In this document: in pieces, positions 1-6,593 of the stretch
How the letters are laid out: each line of letters opens with the position of its first letter
How positions within the stretch are numbered: the first letter of the stretch is position 1
DNA from: Bacillota bacterium
GTDB lineage: Bacteria; Bacillota; Clostridia; Christensenellales; Aristaeellaceae
Assembly: GCA_023415715.1 (NCBI GenBank)
Contig: JAEZJP010000148.1
Span: forward strand, 1 to 18,705
Direction of reading: 5' to 3'
DNA length: 18,705 nt
Made by a program: the position numbers and the translations under genes
Notes under the pieces: model-generated
Databases searched by the model: none
Told to the model about the DNA's origin: nothing
The model's input: only the letters and a program-made list of their open reading frames with translations

Positions 1-36
1 GAATCACATCAGCACACGGCGCGCCGGGTCGTCGCG

Positions 37-116
37 CCCTACAGTATCGTTTGTTTGTTGACTTCTCTGCCGGGACTTGTGAATTCCGTATTTTCTGTAG
101 TCGAAAGTCCACTAGT
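37..116. repeat. 80-bp direct repeat, copy 1
   Basis: This stretch recurs at 397-476, exactly 360 bp downstream, with four substitutions and no gaps by my count. It contains ttctgtag (93-100), which can pair with ctacagaa at 127-134. It also has ggactt/aagtcc arms at 73-78 and 105-110. The left edge (ccctacag) resembles the end of the inverted repeat at 386-404, so copy 1 may adjoin the remnant of another MITE-like element. No coding frame is convincing here. Confidence 0.85.
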
Positions 117-226
117 ACTCTGGCAACTACAGAACTCTCGGAATGAGGTTGTTTGTGAAGCGTTATACTGTTGTATCCTGTCGGGGGCGTGACTTCTTGG
201 CAAATCCATTCATCTTTGCCTGAAAG

Positions 227-404
227 CTGTAGGGGCGATCTGTGAGTTCCCATCTGGCTCAATCGTCGCGGTGCTGCGCTCCGCTCGTTTCGCCAGCCTC
301 CTCCACACCGTCCATTTCCGCCACCGGCGGGGACGGTGTACCGGAGCCCGCCAAGTGACACATCCTGACCGCAACATGCGGGCGATCACAGATCGCCCCT
401 ACAG
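227..404. mobile_element. MITE-like element with 19-bp perfect inverted ends
   Basis: The left end ctgtaggggcgatctgtga (227-245) is the exact reverse complement of 386-404. The right end also contains its own stem, gggcgatc-aca-gatcgccc (380-398). The interior (249-349) shares a core with the element at 7480-7711. There is no transposase and no believable ORF inside its 178 bp, so it would be a non-autonomous miniature element. I see no clear target-site duplication. The ends resemble dispersed repeats I associate with gut Clostridia genomes, but that is recollection, not a search. Confidence 0.7.
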
Positions 405-476
405 CATCGTTTGTTAGTTGACTTCTCTGCCGGGACTTGTGAATTCCGCATTTTCTGTAGTTGAAAGTCCACTAGT
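397..476. repeat. 80-bp direct repeat, copy 2
   Basis: This is the second copy of 37-116. Its first eight bases overlap the right inverted end of the MITE-like element at 227-404. It ends (actagt) just before the terminator of the ABC operon. The four differences from copy 1 are at 405, 416, 449 and 462. Confidence 0.85.
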
Positions 477-492
477 CAGCCACATTCTTCTG

Positions 493-523
493 AAAAAAAA
501 GGCTCGCAAAAAAGCGGGCCTTT
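493..523 (-). terminator. intrinsic terminator of the ABC transporter operon
   Basis: Read on the minus strand, a stem GGCCCGC / GCGAGCC with one C-A mismatch (plus-strand arms 501-507 and 514-520) encloses a 6-base loop. It is followed by eight T residues (493-500). It lies 22 bp past the permease stop codon, where an operon terminator is expected. Confidence 0.85.
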
Positions 524-544
524 GTGTTCCCTGAAAATAATGCC

Positions 545-2134
545 TTACCCAATATACAGTATCTTTTTCCTGTTCTTCCGGAAATACAGCATAACCGTTA
601 CCGCCGCGATGACAAGTAAAGTGATAAGCATCACCAGGTCGGATGATACATTGCCTATTGCCAGAAGGCTTACAATCGGCAGCAAAAAGCTTGCAAAGCC
701 AACCAGCATGGTAACCATCACAGAAGCACTTTGCTTCACCGCCCTGATTTCATTTTCCCAGTTAAACACCGGCATGGCAAGGTTCACGCAAATGCCGGCC
801 ACTGCCATAAATACGATATAGACGGCCGGGATTAAGACGATCCATAAAGCCCCTATAAAAGGCGGCTTCATAGCCAGCAAGCCAAATATCACCGCAACAA
901 GATATTCCGGAGCCGCGACCGCCAGCGCCATCAGAATTTTGCTGTCGAAAATATCCTTGCTTGACACCGGAATGGTTTTGGCAATCCACCATTGCTTCCC
1001 TTCCATGGATATGGCGCAGGATGCAGGCGTCGTTATGGCCCCTAATGCCGCAAGAAACAGGGGAAACGCCTTGCTGATCAGCCCCGGAAACCCAAGCGCG
1101 GCTTCCAGCTTATCCGGCCCCGCGATAAACAGTGCTACGGATGATACTGCCATCAGAACATATCCAATGATGGTGTTGGTAACATATATGCTTGAGGCAA
1201 AATACCGTTTGAGCTCGCGGCGGAACATGGCCATCAAAGGCGAATTTGTATTCAGCTCCCGCATTTTGTAATTGTTTTTTGCGGTGGTTGCGTTAAGCGC
1301 GGTGCAGATGATGGTGAAATAGTGCTGAACCGCAAAAACCATCACAAGGAACAACGCGGCCGAAACGCCGAAGAAGAGCAAAAACGAAGGCAGGCTTCCT
1401 AAAACGGCGCTCCTACCGAACCAGACAGCAGGCGGATACAGCCTCTGGATCTGAGATGATATCACAGCCGAAAGGTTTTTCAGCATTTCCCCGCTAATGT
1501 TTTCCAGTTTGTCGGCAGAGCCTGTGCTAAGAACCATGAACCCGACAATAAGGAGCATCGTCAGCACGGAATTCACGAGGCTTTTTCTCTTCATCCGGGA
1601 ACTTACGGCGGTAATGAACGCACCAATCATGGTAGCAACCGTTATGGGAAGAAGGGGCAGGAAAAAAGTGCCCAGAATGCTGAAAATATAAAAGCTGAAA
1701 CCCGGCTTCATCCAAATACCGTAAAGCACGATACCGGGAAGCATCACAAAGCAGCTCAAAAGAAGATTTGTGATATACATGGTGATAAAGCGGCTGATAA
1801 CAATTGCGGTTTTTGAAACAGGCAGCGATATCAGCGCTTCATATGTTCTCATTTGGAAAATGACGCTGCCTGCTTTGAAAATCGTAAAAAACAAAATAAC
1901 AAGGCTTGTGATTGTGAAAAGATATTCGGGAACAATTTCCCCAAGCCCTATACTGATCAGGCCGCCTGAAAACAGGCCAATATAAACGATCAGAATCAAG
2001 GTAAGCAGCGCCCAAACGGCTGCCATGCCCAGCCAGCGGTGTTTCTTCTTTACATCCTTCGTATACCGGAATTCGTTCAGCCCGAACAGATTGCACGTTT
2101 GTATATTAACCAGAAGCCTGATTTGCTTCAGCAC
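545..2134 (-). CDS. ABC transporter permease, 12-span
   Basis: This is a 529-residue integral membrane protein, the transmembrane half of an ABC-2-like exporter whose ATPase is encoded just upstream. Hydrophobic segments fall near residues 35-58, 70-93, 115-140, 147-175, 188-205, 245-275, 315-338, 352-375, 400-420, 425-455, 470-492 and 498-517, suggesting two six-span halves. A basic Lys/His stretch (residues 26-33) precedes the first span. The start is GTG at 2134, 29 bp inside the ATPase gene. It is chosen because ggaggtgg sits 6 to 8 bases before it within the 3' end of the ATPase gene, so translation is probably coupled. The substrate cannot be told: antimicrobial-peptide, lipid or drug export are all possible. 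A terminator follows the stop. Confidence 0.88.
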   Translation of the reverse strand: MLKQIRLLVNIQTCNLFGLNEFRYTKDVKKKHRWLGMAAVWALLTLILIVYIGLFSGGLISIGLGEIVPEYLFTITSLVILFFTIFKAGSVIFQMRTYEALISLPVSKTAIVISRFITMYITNLLLSCFVMLPGIVLYGIWMKPGFSFYIFSILGTFFLPLLPITVATMIGAFITAVSSRMKRKSLVNSVLTMLLIVGFMVLSTGSADKLENISGEMLKNLSAVISSQIQRLYPPAVWFGRSAVLGSLPSFLLFFGVSAALFLVMVFAVQHYFTIICTALNATTAKNNYKMRELNTNSPLMAMFRRELKRYFASSIYVTNTIIGYVLMAVSSVALFIAGPDKLEAALGFPGLISKAFPLFLAALGAITTPASCAISMEGKQWWIAKTIPVSSKDIFDSKILMALAVAAPEYLVAVIFGLLAMKPPFIGALWIVLIPAVYIVFMAVAGICVNLAMPVFNWENEIRAVKQSASVMVTMLVGFASFLLPIVSLLAIGNVSSDLVMLITLLVIAAVTVMLYFRKNRKKILYIG

Positions 2135-2840
2135 TTAAAACCACCTCCATAAAAACCGATTCAAGCGACCTGCCGCCCGTCATTTCTTCTGTTTTGCCTG
2201 ATGCAATCAGTTTGCCCTCTTTGATGATGGCCACCTTGTTGCACAGCTTCTCAGCCACATCAAGCACGTGGGTCGAAAAGAAAATGGCGGTGCCTGCACT
2301 GCAAAGCTTTCGCATAACTTCCTTCAGATACACAATTGCCTTCGGGTCAAGGCCTACAAAAGGTTCATCCAGTATCATCAGCCTGGGGCTGTGAATCAGC
2401 GCCCCGATGATCGCCAGCTTCTGCTTCATGCCGTGGGAATACGATGAAATCAGGTCCCCCAGCGCACGCGTAAGGTCAAAGCCATCGCTGTATGTTTTGA
2501 TCAGCCGCTCACGCTCCCGCTTGGAAACGCCGAAAACATCAGCCATGTAATTGAGATACTGTATACCGGTCAGATACTCATACAAATCCGGATTGTCAGG
2601 GATGTACGCAATTTTTGATTTGCATTGCATGGGATCGTCCCTTACCGATACTCCGTCAACCAGTATATCTCCCTCATCAAAATCGATGATTCCTGCAACA
2701 GACTTGATTGTCGTTGTTTTTCCGGCCCCGTTATGGCCTATAAAGCCATATATATCGCCCGATTCCACCTGAAGAGACAAATGCGATACCGCCGTTTTGC
2801 CTCCCTTATAAGTTTTGGTCAAACTTTTTATGCTCAGCAT
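2106..2840 (-). CDS. ABC transporter ATP-binding protein
   Basis: This is the ATPase subunit that powers the adjacent permease. From the ATG at 2840 it is 244 residues: Walker A GHNGAGKTT (35-43), a signature written SYSHGMKQK (133-141) in place of LSGGQ, Walker B LMILDEP (154-160), D-loop GLDPK, and the H-loop His in FSTHVLD (about 191). The YSHGM-type signature is usual in exporter ATPases of the CcmA/NatA group. A GTG at 2849 overlaps the TGA of the upstream regulator and would add three residues. I prefer ATG 2840 because the gggag ribosome binding site is 8 bases from it and touches the GTG. The gene is in an operon with the regulator upstream and the permease downstream. Confidence 0.93.
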   Translation of the reverse strand: MLSIKSLTKTYKGGKTAVSHLSLQVESGDIYGFIGHNGAGKTTTIKSVAGIIDFDEGDILVDGVSVRDDPMQCKSKIAYIPDNPDLYEYLTGIQYLNYMADVFGVSKRERERLIKTYSDGFDLTRALGDLISSYSHGMKQKLAIIGALIHSPRLMILDEPFVGLDPKAIVYLKEVMRKLCSAGTAIFFSTHVLDVAEKLCNKVAIIKEGKLIASGKTEEMTGGRSLESVFMEVVLSAEANQASG

Positions 2841-2845
2841 AAAAT

Positions 2846-3376
2846 TCACTCCCTGTTTTTCCTTTCTTCTTCATTGGGGGAAGAGATCAGTGTCAGCCTT
2901 CGCGGTTTTCTTAAGTTTCCAGGCTTGTTTTGGATAGCTTCGCCGGATATCGTGTTCAGCTTCATCAGAAAATCAAGGAACTCTTCGTCCGTCATCATGA
3001 TCGTTGAAGTCGAAAAGCTGAGCATGTCTTTTACCGGGTCGTTATCATCCTGTGCAAAGTATTTTTGAAAATCAGTCATCAATGATATAAGCCCTGTCTG
3101 AAACATGGCCCCAATATCATGGTTCTTCATTTCATTGTCCGTTTGTTGCTTTAGCCGGTAGGTCTTTTCGACCGCCCCGCGGATTCTTTCCTCCCTTTCG
3201 ACTTCAATCAGCCCTGCATCAAGCAAAAGCTTGACATGACGGTACAGGCTTGCCGGAGGAATATCCTGCAGCTCCTTAAGCATTTCTCCGGTTGATCCCT
3301 GTCCGTGCATCATCAGATACTGCACTATCCGCTGTCTCGTTGGATTCATGATAATTTCCATCAGGTTTCTTTTCAT
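2846..3376 (-). CDS. winged-helix (ArsR-like) transcriptional regulator
   Basis: From the ATG at 3376 it is 176 residues. An N-terminal winged helix-turn-helix spans about residues 11-75 (NPTRQRIVQYL, then LKEL, SLYRHVKLLLDAGLI and a basic wing ending KTYRL). A helical, Met-rich C-terminal part follows (about 85-150) with a basic/acidic tail. The fold matches ArsR-like HTH proteins found beside ABC exporters. The frame stays open up to 3427, but that start would lie inside the -10 region of the promoter, so 3376 is chosen despite a weak ribosome site (ggtg). It is the first gene of an operon with the ABC pair. The palindrome over its own -10 suggests autoregulation and control of the exporter. 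The effector is unknown. Confidence 0.87.
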   Translation of the reverse strand: MKRNLMEIIMNPTRQRIVQYLMMHGQGSTGEMLKELQDIPPASLYRHVKLLLDAGLIEVEREERIRGAVEKTYRLKQQTDNEMKNHDIGAMFQTGLISLMTDFQKYFAQDDNDPVKDMLSFSTSTIMMTDEEFLDFLMKLNTISGEAIQNKPGNLRKPRRLTLISSPNEEERKNRE

Positions 3377-3411
3377 TGCACCACAGCTTTTCAATAGGAT
3401 TATTATTAACA

Positions 3412-3446
3412 TTGATAATGTTATCAACTATGATTATGGTTGTCAA
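3412..3446 (-). promoter_or_regulatory. promoter with overlapping palindromic operator for the HTH-ABC operon
   Basis: On the minus strand, TTGACA (3446-3441), a 17-bp spacer and TAACAT (3423-3418) form a near-consensus promoter. The inverted repeat TTGATAA-TG-TTATCAA (3412-3427, 7-bp arms) covers the whole -10. Transcription would begin near 3411, about 35 bases before the regulator ATG. Binding at this site would block RNA polymerase directly. The most likely binder is the winged-helix protein encoded first in the operon (inference). Confidence 0.75.
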
Positions 3447-3525
3447 GTACTTGTTTAATATTTCACAAAATATTTTCCAGCAGCCTTCCGTTTCTCAACG
3501 GAAATACTTTTTTTTAAAAAAGCGT

Positions 3526-3551
3526 GCACAAATTGAAAATTGTGCTATAAT
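3526..3551 (+). promoter_or_regulatory. extended -10 promoter with inverted repeat, zinc-ribbon gene
   Basis: TG-C-TATAAT (3543-3551) is a full extended -10. No good -35 box stands 17 bp upstream. Immediately before it, GCACAA (3526-3531) and TTGTGC (3540-3545) form an inverted repeat with an 8-base centre, a possible operator. The predicted transcript starts near 3558, giving a leader of about 119 nt. A long hydrophobic-free 5' extension of the reading frame (TTG at 3554) would start at the -10 and is rejected. Confidence 0.65.
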
Positions 3552-3559
3552 GGTTGGGC

Positions 3560-3641
3560 TTTCGTATCGGTTGTTCCAAGTGTACCTCTTGGTTTCATGC
3601 ATGTCCAGTGACAGCTTGTAGGGCCATTTGTAACGACGAAA
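3560..3641 (+). promoter_or_regulatory. possible structured 5' leader of the zinc-ribbon gene
   Basis: The leader can close on itself: tttcgt (3560-3565) pairs with acgaaa (3636-3641). Inside are ccaag/cttgg (3576-3580, 3588-3592) and tgtc-cagt-gaca. I recognise no known riboswitch class. The pairings are short and could be chance. Confidence 0.25.
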
Positions 3642-3676
3642 TTAAAACGACTGGGCAAAATCAGGAGGTATTTTCT

Positions 3677-3973
3677 ATGTACACCGACAAAACCCTTACC
3701 TGCCGTGACTGCGGCACCGAATTCGTATTCTCCGCCTCTGAACAAGCTTTCTTCGCTGAAAAAGGCTTTCAGAATGAGCCGACCCGCTGCCCCGCCTGCA
3801 GGGCCAACAAGCGCAACGGTGATGGCCGTAACAGCAGGGGTACCGGCGACCGCCAGATGTATGATGTAATTTGCGACGGCTGCGGCCGCCCCACTCAAGT
3901 GCCGTTCCAGCCCCGCGGCGACAAGCCCGTCTATTGCCGTGATTGCTATAACAGGCAGAATCCCAGGTATTAA
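3677..3973 (+). CDS. small double zinc-ribbon protein (zf-trcl / CxxC-x17-CxxC type)
   Basis: This is a 98-residue cytosolic protein with no signal peptide. Four CxxC pairs form two probable zinc ribbons. The first is C9/C12 with C38/C41, in a context (TCRDCGTEF, EQAFF, EKGF, RCPACR) typical of the 'probable zinc-ribbon' family. The second is C66/C69 with C87/C90, spaced by exactly 17 residues, the CxxC-x17-CxxC pattern. A basic, Gly/Arg/Asn-rich linker (about 43-60) joins them and could touch nucleic acid. The start at ATG 3677 is supported by aggagg at 3663-3668. It stands alone between its own promoter and a strong terminator. Members of this family are uncharacterised; RNA or ribosome association is only a guess. 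Confidence 0.9.
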   Translation: MYTDKTLTCRDCGTEFVFSASEQAFFAEKGFQNEPTRCPACRANKRNGDGRNSRGTGDRQMYDVICDGCGRPTQVPFQPRGDKPVYCRDCYNRQNPRY

Positions 3974-3987
3974 GGTATAGCACAACA

Positions 3988-4021
3988 AAGCCCCTTGCCA
4001 TTTTGGCAAGGGGCTTTTTTT
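3988..4021 (+). terminator. strong intrinsic terminator
   Basis: A perfect 13-bp stem, aagccccttgcca (3988-4000) and its complement (4004-4016), encloses a ttt loop and runs into a T tract through 4021. It lies 14 bp past the zinc-ribbon stop codon. On the minus strand the stem carries only a short T run, so it acts mainly rightward. Confidence 0.95.
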
Positions 4022-4203
4022 GTACCCATTCTATGCCACAACTACAGTACAGGGGATGGGCTGCATGTCAAACGCATACCCTCCCAGGTGGTGGAGGTGT
4101 TCGCCGTCTCCGCATGGGTTTGAGCAAAGCATTTGAATCGCTGGAAGAAAAGTGCCGCATGCCTATTGTGATAATCATTCTTTGCCAATGCTCATTATTT
4201 GCA

Positions 4204-4232
4204 TTGATCTATATACCTGATAATGGTAGAAT
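4204..4232 (+). promoter_or_regulatory. promoter of the tandem secreted-protein genes
   Basis: TTGATC (4204-4209), a 17-bp spacer and TAGAAT (4227-4232) fit a housekeeping promoter. The first gene's ATG is 45 bp downstream. The rest of the 255-bp gap after the preceding terminator (4022-4276) shows no gene I can support. Confidence 0.65.
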
Positions 4233-4276
4233 ATTCATAGAAGATTCTGGGTAATTTTGAGATAAAGGTGATATAT

Positions 4277-5410
4277 ATGAAGAAAACGAACATGATGCCG
4301 GTTTACTTCGTAATAGCACTGCTATTCGTTCTTTTTACGCCGAAAACTACATGCGCTGTGGATTTCAGTTCTTCCATGGCCGGCTTACCATCCAGTGTTT
4401 CCCATGGCGAAACGCTGGAGGTAACGCTTAACGTACACCTGACCAACTTCGTTACCATGTTGGCTATTATACCCGACCATAAAGGATTGACGTACCGCTC
4501 TTCCTCTATCGCGGGCAGCAGCAAATGGGAGATTGTTCCGGATGATTCCAACACGGCACTTTCCGTTACCTATACGGTTAACAATGACGTGACGGATCAT
4601 ATCTTGGTACGCTTTTACATCTTTTCAATGTGGCCGGGGGCTACTCCTCCTTCTAAACTGCTGGAATGCTGCGAAATACCGGTTGTGCATGACCCGGGGC
4701 CGTGGACGGTGATTGAGGCTCCGACCTGCACCACGCCTGGTTTGAAAACCACCCGCTGTACCTATTGCGATGTGGAAATGAAGGAAGAGATGCCGGCACT
4801 GGATGGGGTTCTTTCTGAATCGGGGCATGTGGCAGGCGATTGGGTGGAAACTGTGGCCGCAACGAACAAAACCACCGGCATGCAGGAAAAGTACTGCACG
4901 CTGTGCGGCAAGACGCTGGAAACAAAAACAACGCCGATTTTAAGCGAGATATGGCCAAACAACACGGCATGCTCGCTCGGACCGCGCTTTCGGGATGAAG
5001 ATCCCGCCCTTACCGACAAATGGTATATGTACACACCGGTAGACCTTACACAGGATGGGGTTAAGACGTATCCTCTCATCGCATCCAACGTGTATATCAT
5101 CGGCTCCGTATCGGTTACGGTAGAGGATGGGAATGCCACGGTGGCCTATACGCTGGCTACGAAAAAGATCAAGGTGAAGGAGGAGTTCTTAACCTTCCTG
5201 CCCGGCCTTGAAGGCTTGGATACGGTGGAGCCGGAGGAAATGGCGGATCGGGGTTTCAAACTTAACGAACCTTTCCCGGTGAATGAAAAGCTGAAGGATG
5301 CCGGCGGCACGCTGATGTTTTTGCGGCTTGTGATTGATTACGACATCTACGCAGATGGCGTGAAACGTTATTATGAAGGCATGTACAAAAAGGACCCAGG
5401 TTCTTTATGA
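4277..5410 (+). CDS. secreted CxxC-knuckle protein, paralogue A
   Basis: This is a 377-residue exported protein of unknown function. A signal peptide (MKK, then a hydrophobic core about 9-20, cleavage near residues 26-28) precedes an Ig- or cohesin-like beta domain (about 29-136). Two short CxxC knuckles follow (C161/C164 in TTRCTYC, C207/C210 in EKYCTLC), in the 'ATC..G....YC..CG' style seen in surface proteins of gut Firmicutes. A C-terminal domain of about 150 residues (222-370) matches nothing I know. ATG 4277 is preferred over the in-frame GTG at 4268, because aaaggtg at 4264-4270 is its ribosome site. It is followed after 13 bp by a paralogue with an almost identical C-terminal half, probably in one transcript. 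There is no sortase motif or membrane anchor, so it is probably released or held non-covalently. Confidence 0.85.
   Translation: MKKTNMMPVYFVIALLFVLFTPKTTCAVDFSSSMAGLPSSVSHGETLEVTLNVHLTNFVTMLAIIPDHKGLTYRSSSIAGSSKWEIVPDDSNTALSVTYTVNNDVTDHILVRFYIFSMWPGATPPSKLLECCEIPVVHDPGPWTVIEAPTCTTPGLKTTRCTYCDVEMKEEMPALDGVLSESGHVAGDWVETVAATNKTTGMQEKYCTLCGKTLETKTTPILSEIWPNNTACSLGPRFRDEDPALTDKWYMYTPVDLTQDGVKTYPLIASNVYIIGSVSVTVEDGNATVAYTLATKKIKVKEEFLTFLPGLEGLDTVEPEEMADRGFKLNEPFPVNEKLKDAGGTLMFLRLVIDYDIYADGVKRYYEGMYKKDPGSL
4674..5377 (+). repeat. 704-bp tandem repeat unit, copy A
   Basis: This unit matches 5827-6530 at a constant offset of 1153 bp with about 16 substitutions and no indels by my count, roughly 98% identity. 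Eight changes alter an amino acid. Identity ends abruptly at both edges. Upstream, the coding sequences are only distantly similar; downstream, the last few codons differ. Confidence 0.92.
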
Positions 5411-5423
5411 CAGGGAAATGCAT

Positions 5424-6548
5424 ATGAAAAGAATGTTCCTGATCCCGCTTCTCTGTATCACGGCGATGTGGTGCGTTCTTTCTGCGCCTCAAACATCCAT
5501 AGCCGATGACTTCAGTTTTTCATTTGACAAAGTGCCTTCCAGCGTTACCCATGGGGGATCGGTTATTATGATTCTTAATATAAACATACCGGATGAGTCT
5601 TCAGATAATGTATTGATGATCACCGATTTGTCAACAGGAATGGATTTACGCAGGGCATCCGTCACCGGAAGCGGCTCATGGCTAATCCGGCAGGTATATA
5701 TGTCGCCATATACGTTTTCCGCCTGGTACCGCGCAGGAAATGATGTCACTGACCATATAGAGGCTTCCTATTCTGTACTATACTTACCGCCGTCGGGTGA
5801 CCCTGCAAGTATAACGAAAACAGCCAAAATACCGGTTGTGCATGACCCGGGGTCGTGGACGGTGATTGAGGCTCCGACCTGCTCCACGCCTGGTTTGAAA
5901 ACCACCCGCTGTACCTATTGCGATGTGGAAATGAAGGAAGAGATACCGGCACTGGATGGGGTTCTTTCCGAATCGGGGCATGTGGCAGGCGATTGGGTGG
6001 AAACTGTGGCCGCAACGAACAAAACCACCGGCATACAGGAAAAGTACTGCACGCTGTGCGGCAAGACGCTGGAAACAAAAACAACGCCGATTTTAAGCGA
6101 GATATGGCCAAACAACACGGCATGCTCGCTCGGACCGCGCTTCCGGGATGAAGATCCCGCCCTTACCGGCAAATGGTATATGTACACACCGGTAGACCTT
6201 ACGCAGAACGGGGTTAAGACGTATCCTCTCATCGCATCCAACGTGCATATCATCGGCTCCGTATCGGTTACGGTAGAGGATGGGAATGCCACGGTGGCCT
6301 ATACGCTGGCTACGAAAAAGATCAAGGTGAAGGAGGAATTCTTAACCTTCCTACCCGGCCTTGAAGGCTTGGATACGGTGGATCCGGAGGAAATGGCGGA
6401 TCGGGGTTTCAAACTTAACGAACCTTTCCCGGTGAATGAGAAGCTGAAGGATGCCGGCGGCACGCTGATGTTTTTGCGGCTTGTGATAGATTACGACATC
6501 TACGCAGATGGCGTGAAACGTTATTATGAAAGCCATTATGCCCCATAA
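5424..6548 (+). CDS. secreted CxxC-knuckle protein, paralogue B
   Basis: This is a 374-residue exported paralogue of the preceding gene. It has a signal peptide (MKRMFLIPLLCITAMWCVLS, cleavage near residue 27) and a beta domain (about 29-135) that keeps the PSSV-HG and NDVTDHI landmarks of paralogue A but is otherwise strongly diverged. From IPVVHDPG onward the protein is nearly identical to A, including both CxxC knuckles and the C-terminal domain. Differences there include P/S, T/S, M/I, D/G, D/N, Y/H and E/D. ATG 5424 is chosen because aggga at 5412-5416 is 7 bases away; ATG 5418 is too close to it. The long open frame from 5373 overlaps gene A and lacks its own ribosome site. Function is unknown. 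The pairing suggests one C-terminal module presented with two different N-terminal faces. Confidence 0.85.
   Translation: MKRMFLIPLLCITAMWCVLSAPQTSIADDFSFSFDKVPSSVTHGGSVIMILNINIPDESSDNVLMITDLSTGMDLRRASVTGSGSWLIRQVYMSPYTFSAWYRAGNDVTDHIEASYSVLYLPPSGDPASITKTAKIPVVHDPGSWTVIEAPTCSTPGLKTTRCTYCDVEMKEEIPALDGVLSESGHVAGDWVETVAATNKTTGIQEKYCTLCGKTLETKTTPILSEIWPNNTACSLGPRFRDEDPALTGKWYMYTPVDLTQNGVKTYPLIASNVHIIGSVSVTVEDGNATVAYTLATKKIKVKEEFLTFLPGLEGLDTVDPEEMADRGFKLNEPFPVNEKLKDAGGTLMFLRLVIDYDIYADGVKRYYESHYAP
5827..6530 (+). repeat. 704-bp tandem repeat unit, copy B
   Basis: This is the second copy of 4674-5377. It covers the C-terminal two thirds of paralogue B, from the residues before IPVVHDPG to six codons before the stop. 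Confidence 0.92.
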
Positions 6549-6553
6549 TCCCG

Positions 6554-6562
6554 TGCTATGAT
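6554..6562 (+). promoter_or_regulatory. possible extended -10 for the nitroreductase gene
   Basis: TG-C-TATGAT lies 5 bp after the stop of paralogue B and 31 bp before the nitroreductase ATG. No -35 is visible, and there is no terminator before it. The gene may have its own start, read-through, or both. Confidence 0.4.
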
Positions 6563-6593
6563 GTCTTCATAAAACAATCAGGAGGATACTGGT

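Noticed and set aside
3377..3427. Longer start of the winged-helix regulator at 3427
   Set aside because: It overlaps the predicted -10 and operator, upstream of the likely transcript start.
3554..3676. N-terminal extension of the zinc-ribbon gene starting at TTG 3554
   Set aside because: It would start two bases after the -10 TATAAT. The aggagg at 3663-3668 points to ATG 3677, and family members begin near TCRDCG.
4003..4254. 83-residue ORF on the plus strand
   Set aside because: It begins inside the terminator stem, has no ribosome site, and its composition is not protein-like in the first half.
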